This document shows, in pieces, positions 7,701 to 17,200 of a stretch of DNA of 52,214 nt (the first letter of the stretch is position 1; each line of letters starts with the position of its first letter). The notes under the pieces are model-generated. The model saw nothing but the letters and a program-made list of their open reading frames with translations. It searched no databases and had not been told where the DNA came from. The stretch spans positions 1 through 52,214 of the forward strand of contig NZ_QICQ01000020.1 in assembly GCF_003201195.1 (NCBI RefSeq), read 5' to 3'. A program made the position numbers and the translations under genes. Source of the DNA: Nitrosomonas eutropha (GTDB lineage Bacteria > Pseudomonadota > Gammaproteobacteria > Burkholderiales > Nitrosomonadaceae).

Positions 7701-8806
7701 AACTCGGCTACACCCTGATGGGTCTCTTTTGCCTGCTGATCATCGCGCTGACCGGCTGCACATCCGAAGATCAGGTTGCGGGTAATTTGTCCGGCAAAAA
7801 TGGCAATATTCTGAGACTGTTCAACTGGAATAACTACATCAGCCAGCAAACAATCGAGCGTTTTGAGCAGACCTGTCAATGCCGGGTGACACAGGACTAT
7901 TACTCAGATAACGAGGAATTGCTTGCCAAACTGGCAGCTGGTGCAACCGGCTATGACTTGCTCGTTCCAACCGGTGATGCCATGGATACCCTGATTCATC
8001 AGGGGGCACTAAACGTGCTGGACAAATCACAAATCCCCAACCTGAAGAATATTGACCCAAGCTATCTGGGCACTGTGTTCGATCCGGATAACCGCTACTC
8101 CGTCCCCTATGCCTACACCACGACATTAATAGGATTTAACCGCGAGAAACTGGCCGAACTAAACCTGCCTACCGATAGCTGGGCGATCATCTTCGAGCCT
8201 GAGTATCTGAAAAAAATCAAGGGACGTATCACCGTACTCGACAGCCAGCGCGAACTGATGGCAGCCGCACTCAAATATCTGGGCTATTCCGCTAGTGATA
8301 CTGATGAAAATCACTGGCAGCAGGCAAAGGCGCTGATTATCCGGGCAAAACCTTACTGGGCCGCTTTCAGCAACACTAGCTATATCCGCGAACTGGCAAT
8401 TGGTAACCTTTGGGTGGCTCACGGCTATTCAAACGATATGTATCAGGCTGCACTGGATGCAAAAAAAACCGGACGCCGCTTTAGCGTGGATTTTGTCATT
8501 CCCCGTGAAGGCGCAGTGCTGTCACTCGACAGCATGGTGCTCCATCACAGTGGCCATCGTCCTGATCTGGCCCACCGCTTCATCAATTTCATGCTGGAAG
8601 GTAAAAACTCCGCTGAACTGACCAACCTGACCGGTTCCGGCAACCCCAATCTGGCTGCTCGGCCCTATATCCATCCTGAAATTATCGCCAATCATGCTAT
8701 TTTCCCGGATACAGCACAACTGTCCCGACTGGAAATGCTGCATGATATCAATCACACACAACGCCGGCTGCTCAGCCGAATCTGGACAGAAATCAAACTG
8801 AGGTGA
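7697..8806 (+). CDS. potD: Polyamine-binding lipoprotein of the Pot transporter
   Basis: 369 residues. The start is GTG 7697, in a GTGA overlap with the potC stop. The N-terminus is a lipoprotein signal with lipobox LTGC near residue 20, so the protein is anchored on the outer face of the inner membrane rather than free as in E. coli. The mature part begins with LRLFNWNNYIS, the usual start of PotD/PotF-type binding proteins. YDLLVPTGDAMDTLI and the SVPYAYTTTLIGFN segment follow, both near the ligand cleft. It captures spermidine or putrescine and delivers it to PotBC; which one is preferred cannot be told. Confidence 0.9.
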   Translation: MKLGYTLMGLFCLLIIALTGCTSEDQVAGNLSGKNGNILRLFNWNNYISQQTIERFEQTCQCRVTQDYYSDNEELLAKLAAGATGYDLLVPTGDAMDTLIHQGALNVLDKSQIPNLKNIDPSYLGTVFDPDNRYSVPYAYTTTLIGFNREKLAELNLPTDSWAIIFEPEYLKKIKGRITVLDSQRELMAAALKYLGYSASDTDENHWQQAKALIIRAKPYWAAFSNTSYIRELAIGNLWVAHGYSNDMYQAALDAKKTGRRFSVDFVIPREGAVLSLDSMVLHHSGHRPDLAHRFINFMLEGKNSAELTNLTGSGNPNLAARPYIHPEIIANHAIFPDTAQLSRLEMLHDINHTQRRLLSRIWTEIKLR

Positions 8807-8810
8807 AAGC

Positions 8811-9119
8811 ATGAGCTATTATCAACATCACGTTTTCTTTTGCGTTAACCAACGTGGCAACTGTGAAGGCTGCTGTAATGATTATCACGCCCAGGCAATG
8901 CGCGATTACGCCAAGGCGCGCATCAAGGAACTCAAATTAAGCGGCAAAGGGAAAATACGCATCAACAATGCGGGTTGTCTCGATCGCTGCAACGAGGGTC
9001 CGGTTATCGTCGTCTACCCGGAAGAAGTCTGGTACACCTACGTTGACCAGGAAGATATTGACGAAATTATCGAATCCCATTTGAAAAATGGACAAATCGT
9101 CGAGCGCCTGAAAATCTGA
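8811..9119 (+). CDS. Thioredoxin-like 2Fe-2S ferredoxin
   Basis: 102 residues. The cysteines fall as in (2Fe-2S) ferredoxins of the thioredoxin-like fold: FFCVNQRGNCEGCC near residues 10-22 and AGCLDRCNEGPVIVVYPE near 57-74. This resembles the NuoE-like stand-alone ferredoxins that carry single electrons. The gene starts four bases after potD and a GAGGTGAAAGC site lies between them, so it is co-transcribed with the transporter. A functional link to polyamine uptake is not obvious. Confidence 0.85.
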   Translation: MSYYQHHVFFCVNQRGNCEGCCNDYHAQAMRDYAKARIKELKLSGKGKIRINNAGCLDRCNEGPVIVVYPEEVWYTYVDQEDIDEIIESHLKNGQIVERLKI

Positions 9120-9334
9120 TCACTCCTTATCCAGAAATAACAAAATACTTATCCACTACACTAGACACTAGGGGATGCCCTGCTTGTTAAGCCCAATGGC
9201 TACCAGAAAAAAGATAAGCATTCAAGAAATCAGAAATTATTTCTAAGAGTTTTCTATTCCTCCTCTTCAGCCAATTCATACCTCTTCATAAAAATAAGTT
9301 TTTCTCGGGATTTAGTTGAAGAAAAACATCTTAA

Positions 9335-9442
9335 ATAATAAAAGCTTTTTCTGATGTCGACCTAAAGTTCTATAACGGCCACCCGAAAAGAATACTGGAT
9401 GAACGTTATCGTTTAGAAGTTTCTGAAGGGAATCGCAGATGA
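9335..9442 (+). pseudogene. 3' tail of a truncated gene upstream of the restriction operon
   Basis: A frame of about 35 codons without a start reads DVDLKFYNGHPKRILDERYR then LEVSEGNRR, and stops at TGA 9440-9442. The stop overlaps the ATG of the next gene (ATGA), the arrangement of coupled genes in one operon. It therefore looks like the end of a lost first gene of the restriction cluster. The family is not recognised. The fragment is short, so chance is possible, but the overlap and the sensible composition argue for a relic. Confidence 0.4.
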
Positions 9443-10242
9443 ACAAGATTATTGATCTAGAAAAGTTATTTCACCGCAGCAAAGAGCGCATCAAAGATTT
9501 AGGTGAAGTATTCACACCCGAATCCAGCGTAACAGATATGTTAAATCTACTCACCAAAGGTAAGCGAGGTTTATGGTCTGATGAGGCAATTGCTTTTTTT
9601 GAGCCATGCTCAGGACACGGGAATATCGTCCTACCAATTTACAAAAGACGACTTGAAGGCATTTATAAAAAAGCAGTTGCTCAAGGGTTGAGTAAAACAA
9701 ACGACGCTCCTTATTACGCTGTTGCCAATACGCTCAATACTTTGTGGGTGATTGATATTGATCCTAAAAATGTTGAAAACTGCCGATCACGAGTTTTATT
9801 AGCGACCTTGGATTTCTTAAAAACAAAATTAGAAATTAAAAGCGATGCGATTCTGTTTTCAAAAAAGCGGGATTTTTTCGCCCATATTTTATCGGCAATC
9901 AAGTGGCACATTGATGAAAATGAAACCTTGTCCGCTTTGAGTAATCCAGAAAATGCCAAAGCCAGTGCCAACCTTACCAAAGCTGGGGCCAAGTGGTTTT
10001 CACAAAATGGTCATCAACCGATGGATTTTGATTTATCGTGGGTGAATTTTTACGAATCCCGCAAAGCCTTAAATACTGTACAGCTTGAGTATCAACGATC
10101 ACTTCGTTTTATTGACGCCATTCTTTCAGGGAAATTAATAGGCTTTGAAGATTATGAATTCGCCAAAGCCGTTATTGAAATTACCAAACCACAAGACACC
10201 GCTCGCAAGCCAGCGAGGATCGCTCAATCAGTAGGGGCATAG
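9439..10242 (+). CDS. N6-DNA-methylase-like subunit lacking the catalytic motif
   Basis: 267 residues. The N-terminal LGEVFTPESSVTDML segment is the usual entry to N6-adenine methylases of the type I/Eco57I group. It is followed by a SAM-binding motif I, FFEPCSGHGNI (53-63), and by IDIDPKN near 105. No NPPY or DPPY catalytic motif is present anywhere, so it probably does not methylate alone. It may act as the partner or a specificity-related half for the next gene product, one base downstream. It is AT-rich compared with the flanking pot and hrpA genes. The start ATG overlaps the stop of the relic frame before it and follows GAAGGGA. Confidence 0.7.
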   Translation: MNKIIDLEKLFHRSKERIKDLGEVFTPESSVTDMLNLLTKGKRGLWSDEAIAFFEPCSGHGNIVLPIYKRRLEGIYKKAVAQGLSKTNDAPYYAVANTLNTLWVIDIDPKNVENCRSRVLLATLDFLKTKLEIKSDAILFSKKRDFFAHILSAIKWHIDENETLSALSNPENAKASANLTKAGAKWFSQNGHQPMDFDLSWVNFYESRKALNTVQLEYQRSLRFIDAILSGKLIGFEDYEFAKAVIEITKPQDTARKPARIAQSVGA

Positions 10243-10243
10243 C

Positions 10244-11692
10244 ATGGATGCCTTGACGATCAAACCCACAGCTCATGTCGTTGATGTTCTCGGTAATGTA
10301 ATTGGCCGGGATCAGCCTATTTTACGAATGGAAAAAGCGCTGGAAATGGTAGCCCTACTCGGCGAGAAAGTGTTCACCGATGAAAATGTGATTTTCTTCG
10401 ATCCATTCTGTAAAGCAGGCGAGCTACTGCTTGCCTGTGCTTTTCATAGTTGTTGGGCCAAAGCAAAAGGTAAAGCCAAACTTTTAGATGTGGATATGGT
10501 GATGAAAGAAATCTACCAGTCCAACCGTTATTTTGGTCTCGCTTCCGATGAGCGACATCACCGCTTGAGCATCCGAACATTTTTGGGCAATGAACATTCA
10601 CATAGTGAAAACTATAATCAGATCATCCGTGACGGGCATTATGTGTCCGAAGAAGACGGGGCATTAGATGCGCAGAAATTTGAAAGGGAGTTCAATTCTA
10701 TGATCGAGTACATTAATTTAAAAACAAAAAATAAAAAAATCATCGCTATCGGAAATCCGCCCTATCAAGAATCGGACGGTGGGTTTGGAGCAAGTGCTAG
10801 ACTCATTTACCCGTATTTCATAGAAAATATTATTGACAGTAAAGCTGTTGATGAATTTATACTGGTAGTGCCATCGCGGTGGTTTTCTGGAGGTAAGAAC
10901 TTAGATCGCTTCCGTAAAAGAATGATGACGAGTAATCAAATCAAGACTATTCGATATTTTGAAAAATCGGAAGAAGTTTTCCCAACCGTTCAAATTAAAG
11001 GCGGTGTTTGTTATCTCCAATGGTCATCCTCATATAATGGCAAACCACAATTTAATTACGGCCACTCAAACACAGAAATTGATCTAGAAAGATTTGATGT
11101 AATACCAGATGATCCGGAATCGCCATCAATCATCCTAAAAGTCCTTGACCAATCAGATGAATTTGTTTCTAGCATTGCTTGGTCTGGCAAGCCATTTGGG
11201 CTTAGAACATTTTATTTTAAAAGAAACGACTCTACCCAAACAGAAAATAAAAATACGATTAGATGCTATTCCACAGGTCGAGCGATTTATAACATTGATA
11301 GAAATTTAATCACCAAAAACAAAGATAAAATTGATCGATACAAGGTGGTGGCACCAAGAGCTTATGGAAAAGGAATGAGTCGATGCACTCTTCCTGTGGA
11401 TCAAATTTTTCTTTTGGGTAAAGGTGAAATCTCAACGGAAACATACAATGTAATTGGATGCTTCGAAACAGAAACTGAAGCTCAGAATTTTAGAATTTAT
11501 CTACAAACTGACTTCTCTCGATATTTATTGGGGCTTCGGAAATTGACTCAAGATATTCCCAAAGATCGTTGGAATTGGGTTCCGTTACTTGATTTAGAGA
11601 TTGAGTGGACAAACGAAAGACTTGCCGAATATTTTCATCTTACAAAGAGAGAACAAGAGCATATTAAAAAGAAAGTTCAAGAGTGGTCATAA
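10244..11692 (+). CDS. N6-adenine DNA methyltransferase, Eco57I-like
   Basis: 482 residues. SAM motif I is FFDPFCKAGELL (51-62) and the catalytic motif is NPPY at 171-174, within AIGNPPYQESDGG. The region after it (LIYPYFIE, then FILVVPSRWFSGGKNL) follows the usual N6-adenine methylase order. The C-terminal 200 residues would hold the DNA-recognition part. It methylates adenine in a target site, protecting host DNA from the helicase-nuclease encoded next. It sits one base after the first subunit and three bases before the third gene, clearly one operon. Its target sequence cannot be read from the protein. Confidence 0.8.
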   Translation: MDALTIKPTAHVVDVLGNVIGRDQPILRMEKALEMVALLGEKVFTDENVIFFDPFCKAGELLLACAFHSCWAKAKGKAKLLDVDMVMKEIYQSNRYFGLASDERHHRLSIRTFLGNEHSHSENYNQIIRDGHYVSEEDGALDAQKFEREFNSMIEYINLKTKNKKIIAIGNPPYQESDGGFGASARLIYPYFIENIIDSKAVDEFILVVPSRWFSGGKNLDRFRKRMMTSNQIKTIRYFEKSEEVFPTVQIKGGVCYLQWSSSYNGKPQFNYGHSNTEIDLERFDVIPDDPESPSIILKVLDQSDEFVSSIAWSGKPFGLRTFYFKRNDSTQTENKNTIRCYSTGRAIYNIDRNLITKNKDKIDRYKVVAPRAYGKGMSRCTLPVDQIFLLGKGEISTETYNVIGCFETETEAQNFRIYLQTDFSRYLLGLRKLTQDIPKDRWNWVPLLDLEIEWTNERLAEYFHLTKREQEHIKKKVQEWS

Positions 11693-11695
11693 GGC

Positions 11696-14158
11696 ATGGA
11701 ACAATTAGAACTCTATGCCTATACCACTGAGGAATATAAAAAGAACGGTTGGATAAAAGTAGGCCACACAAAGGTCGGTGAAGAAAGGATTTGGAACCAG
11801 TTTGGGACATCCAATCCTGAAAATCCCGATTATCAAATGATCGGGATGCTTCCCGATGGGGTTTGTGACCATCATATCCATGCTCAACTTATAAAAAATG
11901 GCTGTAAAAAAATTGAAAAAGTCCCCGGCCAAGAATGGTTCCAAGTCACAAATAAAAACGACCCATTTAAAGATGTCCGCCGTGCTTACAATGAAATTGT
12001 AAACGGCAGTTCCCGCACAGAGCATTATAAGCTCCGCAAAGAGCAAGCGGGAGCCATTGAAAAAGCAAGCAAGTGGTTTAAAAAAGAATATCCCGCCGAG
12101 GTCATCGGCTCCGCCACCCACTCCAACCGTTTTCTTATCAATGCCAAGATGCGATTTGGTAAATGCTTTACCAGTATTCACTTGGCGAAAAAAATCAATG
12201 CCCGCAATACATTGATCGTGACCTATAAACCCGATGTTATCGGTGAATGGATTGATACCGTAAATGAGCAGGTTGACTTTGACGGATGGACAGGAATTAG
12301 GGCCAAGCCAAAATCAGACCGCCCCGCCGATCCCGCACTAAATGATAGTGGTGATTTTCCACGAACCAGTGGCCCGATTGTTTTATGTGTTTCACTACAA
12401 GACCTATGGATTGATGAAGACGGTAATACAAAAGATCGGCTTCATAAAATCCCAGAAATTGCCTGGGATTTGGTTATTTTTGACGAGGTTCACTATGGCA
12501 GTAGAACCGAGCGGGCCAAGAGTATTTTGGAGAAAATCAAATTTACCCACCGCCTTGATTTATCAGGCACTCCATTCCGCCTAATTGAACAGGATGATTT
12601 TTCATCTCAACAAGTTTATACCTACAGCTACCTTGATGAACAAAAAAATAAAAAAGAAGAGATTGAATTCGACCCACAAAATCAGGCGGAGAAAATTTAC
12701 CGCTTAATGCCCGATCTGAATATCTCGGCCATTGAAATTACCGACGAGGACATTGCCGAGCAACGGGAAACTTTCAAGACTGACGACATTGATTTTTCAC
12801 TCAATAGACTTTTTGAAACTAATGAAGAAAATAAATTCGTTTACGAGGAAGCCGTTGATCACTTCATTGAAGGCTTAACCCAATCAGGCCACGAGGCTCG
12901 CTCTATTAGTGTTTATGGAAAACTTGGATCGCAACTAGGATGTCCACCAAAAAGGCATACCGTTTGGTGGATGAACCGAGTGGATTCAATTTCTGCCTTA
13001 ATTGAAAAGCTCCAGTCGCATCCTTATTTTTCTAATTTTATTCTTATCAATGCTTCTGGAAGCGATAACAAAAAAGATGACGATGACCGCATTGTGGCCA
13101 GAGAAAAATCATCGGTACAAAAAGCCATCAATGAAGCCAATGAAAATCCAAATAAATTAGGCACCATCACCTTTACCTGTGGTCGTTTTTTAACAGGGGT
13201 CACGATCAGAGAATGGGATAGTATTTTAATTTTGAACGATATTAAATCCGCCGAGAGTTATTACCAAGCGATCTTCCGTGTGCAGTCCGCTTGGGTAAAT
13301 GAAAAAACAAAATCACCTCTAAAACCTAAAGCATGGGTTTTTGATTTTGCGATCACCCGTTGCCTACAAGTGACCTACGATTGTGCGAGCAATATCGCCG
13401 ATCAAATTGACCAACAGGAAAGTTATGAACAACGGACGGATGTGAATAAAGACAACCTAGAAATCGTGACCGAGGGCTTATGCGATACCTTGGATATTAA
13501 GCGGTTCTACGAAGGCAGTCTGGTCAGCACACCCACAACCGCCAAGGACATTTTTGAAGTCCTTAACCACGAGGGTTCCCGCATTGCCCTTGCCCGAAGA
13601 ATTACATCCAATGTTCTGGTGAATTTTGGAAAATTAAAACTGCTTGAGGAGCATCCACATATTTTAGGAATACTGGAAAAAGTTAAGGGTTATCGTAGCG
13701 GTGAATTTACGGCAACCATTGAAGATTTCGTTCAAATTGGACGAGACGCGAGTGATTTGGAGCAAGTCAAAGGCGATCCTAATCTTACCCAAGATGAAAA
13801 AGAAAAAATCATCGAGGACTTTGCTGAAAAAGACAAAGATAAGGAAAGACAAACCAGAAAAAAATGGTATGCCACTCAGATTAAGCGGTTAGCAATCTGT
13901 ATGGCCGATTTTATTTATATGACCTACGAGCGGGAATATAACATTGACGATGTTATCCAAACTAAGTCCCCACAGTTTTTTGAAGTGATGACGGGAATTT
14001 CTAAGGATGGTTTTGTTGAACTTTGCGATAAGGGCTTTATGAATAGGTTCGCCCTTAATCGCATCGTCCGTGAATTTAGGGATCAGGAAAACACCTCCCT
14101 AAACCCTGAACAATACATCCTTGAAAACCTGAAAAAGATGGCTTCATCAAGTTTTTGA
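11696..14158 (+). CDS. GIY-YIG nuclease/SF2 helicase fusion (restriction subunit)
   Basis: 820 residues. Residues 4-85 resemble a GIY-YIG/T5orf172-type nuclease: YAYTT, then WIKVGHTKVGEERI, and EWFQV at the end. A superfamily 2 helicase core follows: motif I NAKMRFGKCFTS (149-160), motif II DEVH near 263, motif III SGTPF near 289, and motif VI QAIFRVQSAW near 524. Motif I has GKC instead of the common GKT or GKS. The C-terminal 280 residues are unassigned and charged. With the two methylase-type genes before it, it is the likely restriction component that translocates on and cuts unmodified DNA. The GIY-YIG call rests on weak motifs. Confidence 0.75.
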   Translation: MEQLELYAYTTEEYKKNGWIKVGHTKVGEERIWNQFGTSNPENPDYQMIGMLPDGVCDHHIHAQLIKNGCKKIEKVPGQEWFQVTNKNDPFKDVRRAYNEIVNGSSRTEHYKLRKEQAGAIEKASKWFKKEYPAEVIGSATHSNRFLINAKMRFGKCFTSIHLAKKINARNTLIVTYKPDVIGEWIDTVNEQVDFDGWTGIRAKPKSDRPADPALNDSGDFPRTSGPIVLCVSLQDLWIDEDGNTKDRLHKIPEIAWDLVIFDEVHYGSRTERAKSILEKIKFTHRLDLSGTPFRLIEQDDFSSQQVYTYSYLDEQKNKKEEIEFDPQNQAEKIYRLMPDLNISAIEITDEDIAEQRETFKTDDIDFSLNRLFETNEENKFVYEEAVDHFIEGLTQSGHEARSISVYGKLGSQLGCPPKRHTVWWMNRVDSISALIEKLQSHPYFSNFILINASGSDNKKDDDDRIVAREKSSVQKAINEANENPNKLGTITFTCGRFLTGVTIREWDSILILNDIKSAESYYQAIFRVQSAWVNEKTKSPLKPKAWVFDFAITRCLQVTYDCASNIADQIDQQESYEQRTDVNKDNLEIVTEGLCDTLDIKRFYEGSLVSTPTTAKDIFEVLNHEGSRIALARRITSNVLVNFGKLKLLEEHPHILGILEKVKGYRSGEFTATIEDFVQIGRDASDLEQVKGDPNLTQDEKEKIIEDFAEKDKDKERQTRKKWYATQIKRLAICMADFIYMTYEREYNIDDVIQTKSPQFFEVMTGISKDGFVELCDKGFMNRFALNRIVREFRDQENTSLNPEQYILENLKKMASSSF

Positions 14159-14168
14159 AAACTTAATC

Positions 14169-14186
14169 ACAAAATATGTATTTTGT
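14169..14186. terminator. Possible hairpin between convergent genes
   Basis: A perfect palindrome, ACAAAATA-TG-TATTTTGT, lies 10 bases after the helicase-nuclease stop and before the convergent hrpA stop. The two-base centre makes a stable hairpin unlikely unless the stem opens, and no T run follows. It is a weak terminator candidate only. Confidence 0.3.
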
Positions 14187-14219
14187 CAAAATCCTGCTAT
14201 TTCGATAGATAGGGTTCAT

Positions 14220-17200
14220 CTACTCATGCACGCTTTCCCACAGTTTTTGTAGGCGTTTGACTGATACAGGCATGGGGGTTTTCAGTTCCTGGCTGAACAG
14301 GGAAATACGCAGTTCTTCAATTTGCCAGCGGAATATTTCCAGATTCGGGTCGGTTACGCTGGCCTGGCGGTGTTTATACAGGCGTTGTTCGTACTGTTCC
14401 CACAGTGTGGTGACAATTTCGGTTTGTTCCTGGTCGCGTTCCGGATTTTTGTTGTATTTGTCGAGGCGTAGAATCATGCCTCTGAGATAACGCGGGAGGT
14501 GTTGCAGGTACTGCCAGCGGGTTGTGCTCAGGAATCCCGGATAAATCAGGTGGTGCAGCTGTGTTTCCAGATCTTTTTTCAGGAAAGCCACTGATTTTTC
14601 CAGAGTGGCTAGTCGCTTTTTCAATTCCTGACAAGGTTGGGCAATCGTCTGGATCAGCTCGGCCATCTCCTGCGAAATAGCTCCCAGCCGTGTACGTGCA
14701 CGTGTAGATTGTGCGGTAAATTCATGTTCGTTACGCGGTAGCGGATCATCGCCGATCAGAGCCAGATCAATGATGGCCGAACGGATATCTTCCCTGAGCC
14801 TGCCAATCTCGATTAAATTGCTCATGAGTAGGATTGCTTTCTGATCAACGGGTAAATTTTTTTCCAGTTGCCTGATTCTGTCCTTAAGCGCAAGGCATAA
14901 CAACCGCCGCACCCCTCCCCGCATACTGTGTTGCGCGCCTTGCTGCGTATCAAATATACGAATGGCAACACTTTGCTCCTGATCAACCAGTGCCGGATAG
15001 CCGGTCAGTTGCTGATTGCCCCGGTTAAAACGGGTTTCCTGTGGTAATTCTCCAAAATCCCATTGGGTGATGCCGTCACGCTCGATTGAATTGGGCTCTG
15101 CTCCCGCGCCACGCGTAAATAATTGCTGTGCTGTCTGGCCAAATTGTGCTTTTAATTCAGCCAGATCATGCCCCATGCCCAGCGTGGTGCCGGCATCGTC
15201 GATCACTTTGACATTCATTTGCAAATGCACGGGTAACGATTTGTCATCCCAGCTATCCAGCGGCACCTTGATTCCAGTTTCGTTGCGGATGAATATGGAC
15301 AGGGATTCAGCAAGCAGCACAGCCTGATCCGGGCAGGTGTCCAGCCATTCCAGAAAGCGGGTAACGAATTGCGGCACCGGAATGGCGTGGCGGCGGATCG
15401 GCTTGGGTAACATCTTCACATACCAGGTCACTTTTTCCCGGATTAACCCCGGTACCAACCGGTCGAAATGAAACGGTATGAATTGATTGAGTAACGGCAG
15501 CGGGATGGTAACTGTTACCCCATCCAGAGGATGACCGGGATCAAAGTGGTAGCTCAAGGGCAGATCATGGCCAGCTACTACCAGTGTTTCAGGAAACTGC
15601 TCGATGGTTGCTGCATCTGCAGCTTGCCGCATCAGCATTTCCCGCGTCAGGTACAACAGCCTGGGGTCAATCTGTTCTACCTGCTTGCGCCATTTTTCAA
15701 AGGTATTGCCACTACTAATATCTGCAGGAATACGCGCAGCATAAAACTCGAATATCTGCTGATCATCCACCAGAATATCCTGCCTTCGCACCTTGCTTTC
15801 CAGTTCGCAGATTTCATCAATCAACTGCTGATTGTGCTGCAGGAAAGGTGCATTGCTTTTATATGCTCTTGCGACCAATGCTTCACGGATAAAAATTTCG
15901 CGTGCATGGGCTGGGTCAATCGGGCCATAAGCCACGCATCGTTTGGGTACGATGGTCAGGCCATACAGGGTGACACGCTCAAACACGACAGCTTGTGCGC
16001 GCTGTTTTTCCCAGTGCGGATCAAAGTAGTGTTTTTTACACAGTTTGCCAGCGATTTTTTCCAGCCAGATTGGATCGATGGCGGCTACACAACGTGCATA
16101 AAGTTTGGTGGTTTCTGCCAGCTCGGCCGCAACTACCCATTTCGGCTGTTTTTTTCTCAGGGATGATCCAGGGAAAATTGAAAACTTGATTGCACGCGCA
16201 CCTTCGTATATCCCCTTCTCATCCGATTTGAAGCCGATATTACCTAGCAGGCCGGACAGCAGCGCCCGGTGAATTTCATCATAACTGGCAGGAACCTGGT
16301 TAGGACGTAACCCCATTTCCTGAATCTGCGTATGCAACTGGCCGTGAATCTCGCGCCATTCCCGCATTCTGCGATGGGAAATAAAATTTTTCTGACATTG
16401 TTCAATCAGCTTTCTATTGGATTTTTTGTGTTTGAGCAGATCGTTATAGAAATCCCACAATTTGAGATAACCAATGAAATCGGAGCGATCATCGCGGAAT
16501 AGCTGGTGCGCTTGATCAGCCGCCTGTTGATGTTCAAATGGTCGATCACGCGGATCCTGCAGACTGAGGGCGGAAGCGATGATCAGCACTTCGGTCAGGC
16601 AGTTTTCTTGCCTGGCGGCAATAATCATGCGGGCAATTTTAGGATCGATGGGAAACCTTGCCAGTTGATGCCCGGTTTGTGTCAGCCCTTTTTGCTCATT
16701 CAGCGCACCAAGTTCCGATAAAAGCTGGTAACCATCGGCAATCATGCGCGCAGCAGGCGGCTGAATAAACGGAAACTGTTCCACATCTCCAATTTTCAGC
16801 GATTTCATGCGCAAAATAACCGCCGCTAACGAGGAACGCAGAATCTCCGGATCGGTATATTGCGGGCGGGCAGCAAAATCTTCTTCTGAATACAGGCGAA
16901 AACATACGCCGTTCATCACCCTGCCGCATCGTCCAGCACGCTGATTGGCCGAAGCCTGGGAAATTTTCTCGATCAGCAGCTGCTCCACCTTGTTGCGATA
17001 GCTGTAACGATTAATGCGTGCCAACCCGGTATCAATCACATAGCGAATACCGGGAACCGTGAGTGAAGTTTCGGCAACGTTGGTGGCCAGCACAATGCGT
17101 CGCCGTTGGCCAGGCATAAAAATACGCGCCTGTTCTGTGTGGGACAATCGGGCAAACAGGGGCAAGATCTCTGTGCCAGCCCTGCTACCGGGGCCGGAAA

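Noticed and set aside
15531..16166. 211-codon frame antisense to hrpA
   Set aside because: It is a shadow of the hrpA coding strand, with no start signal or known motif.
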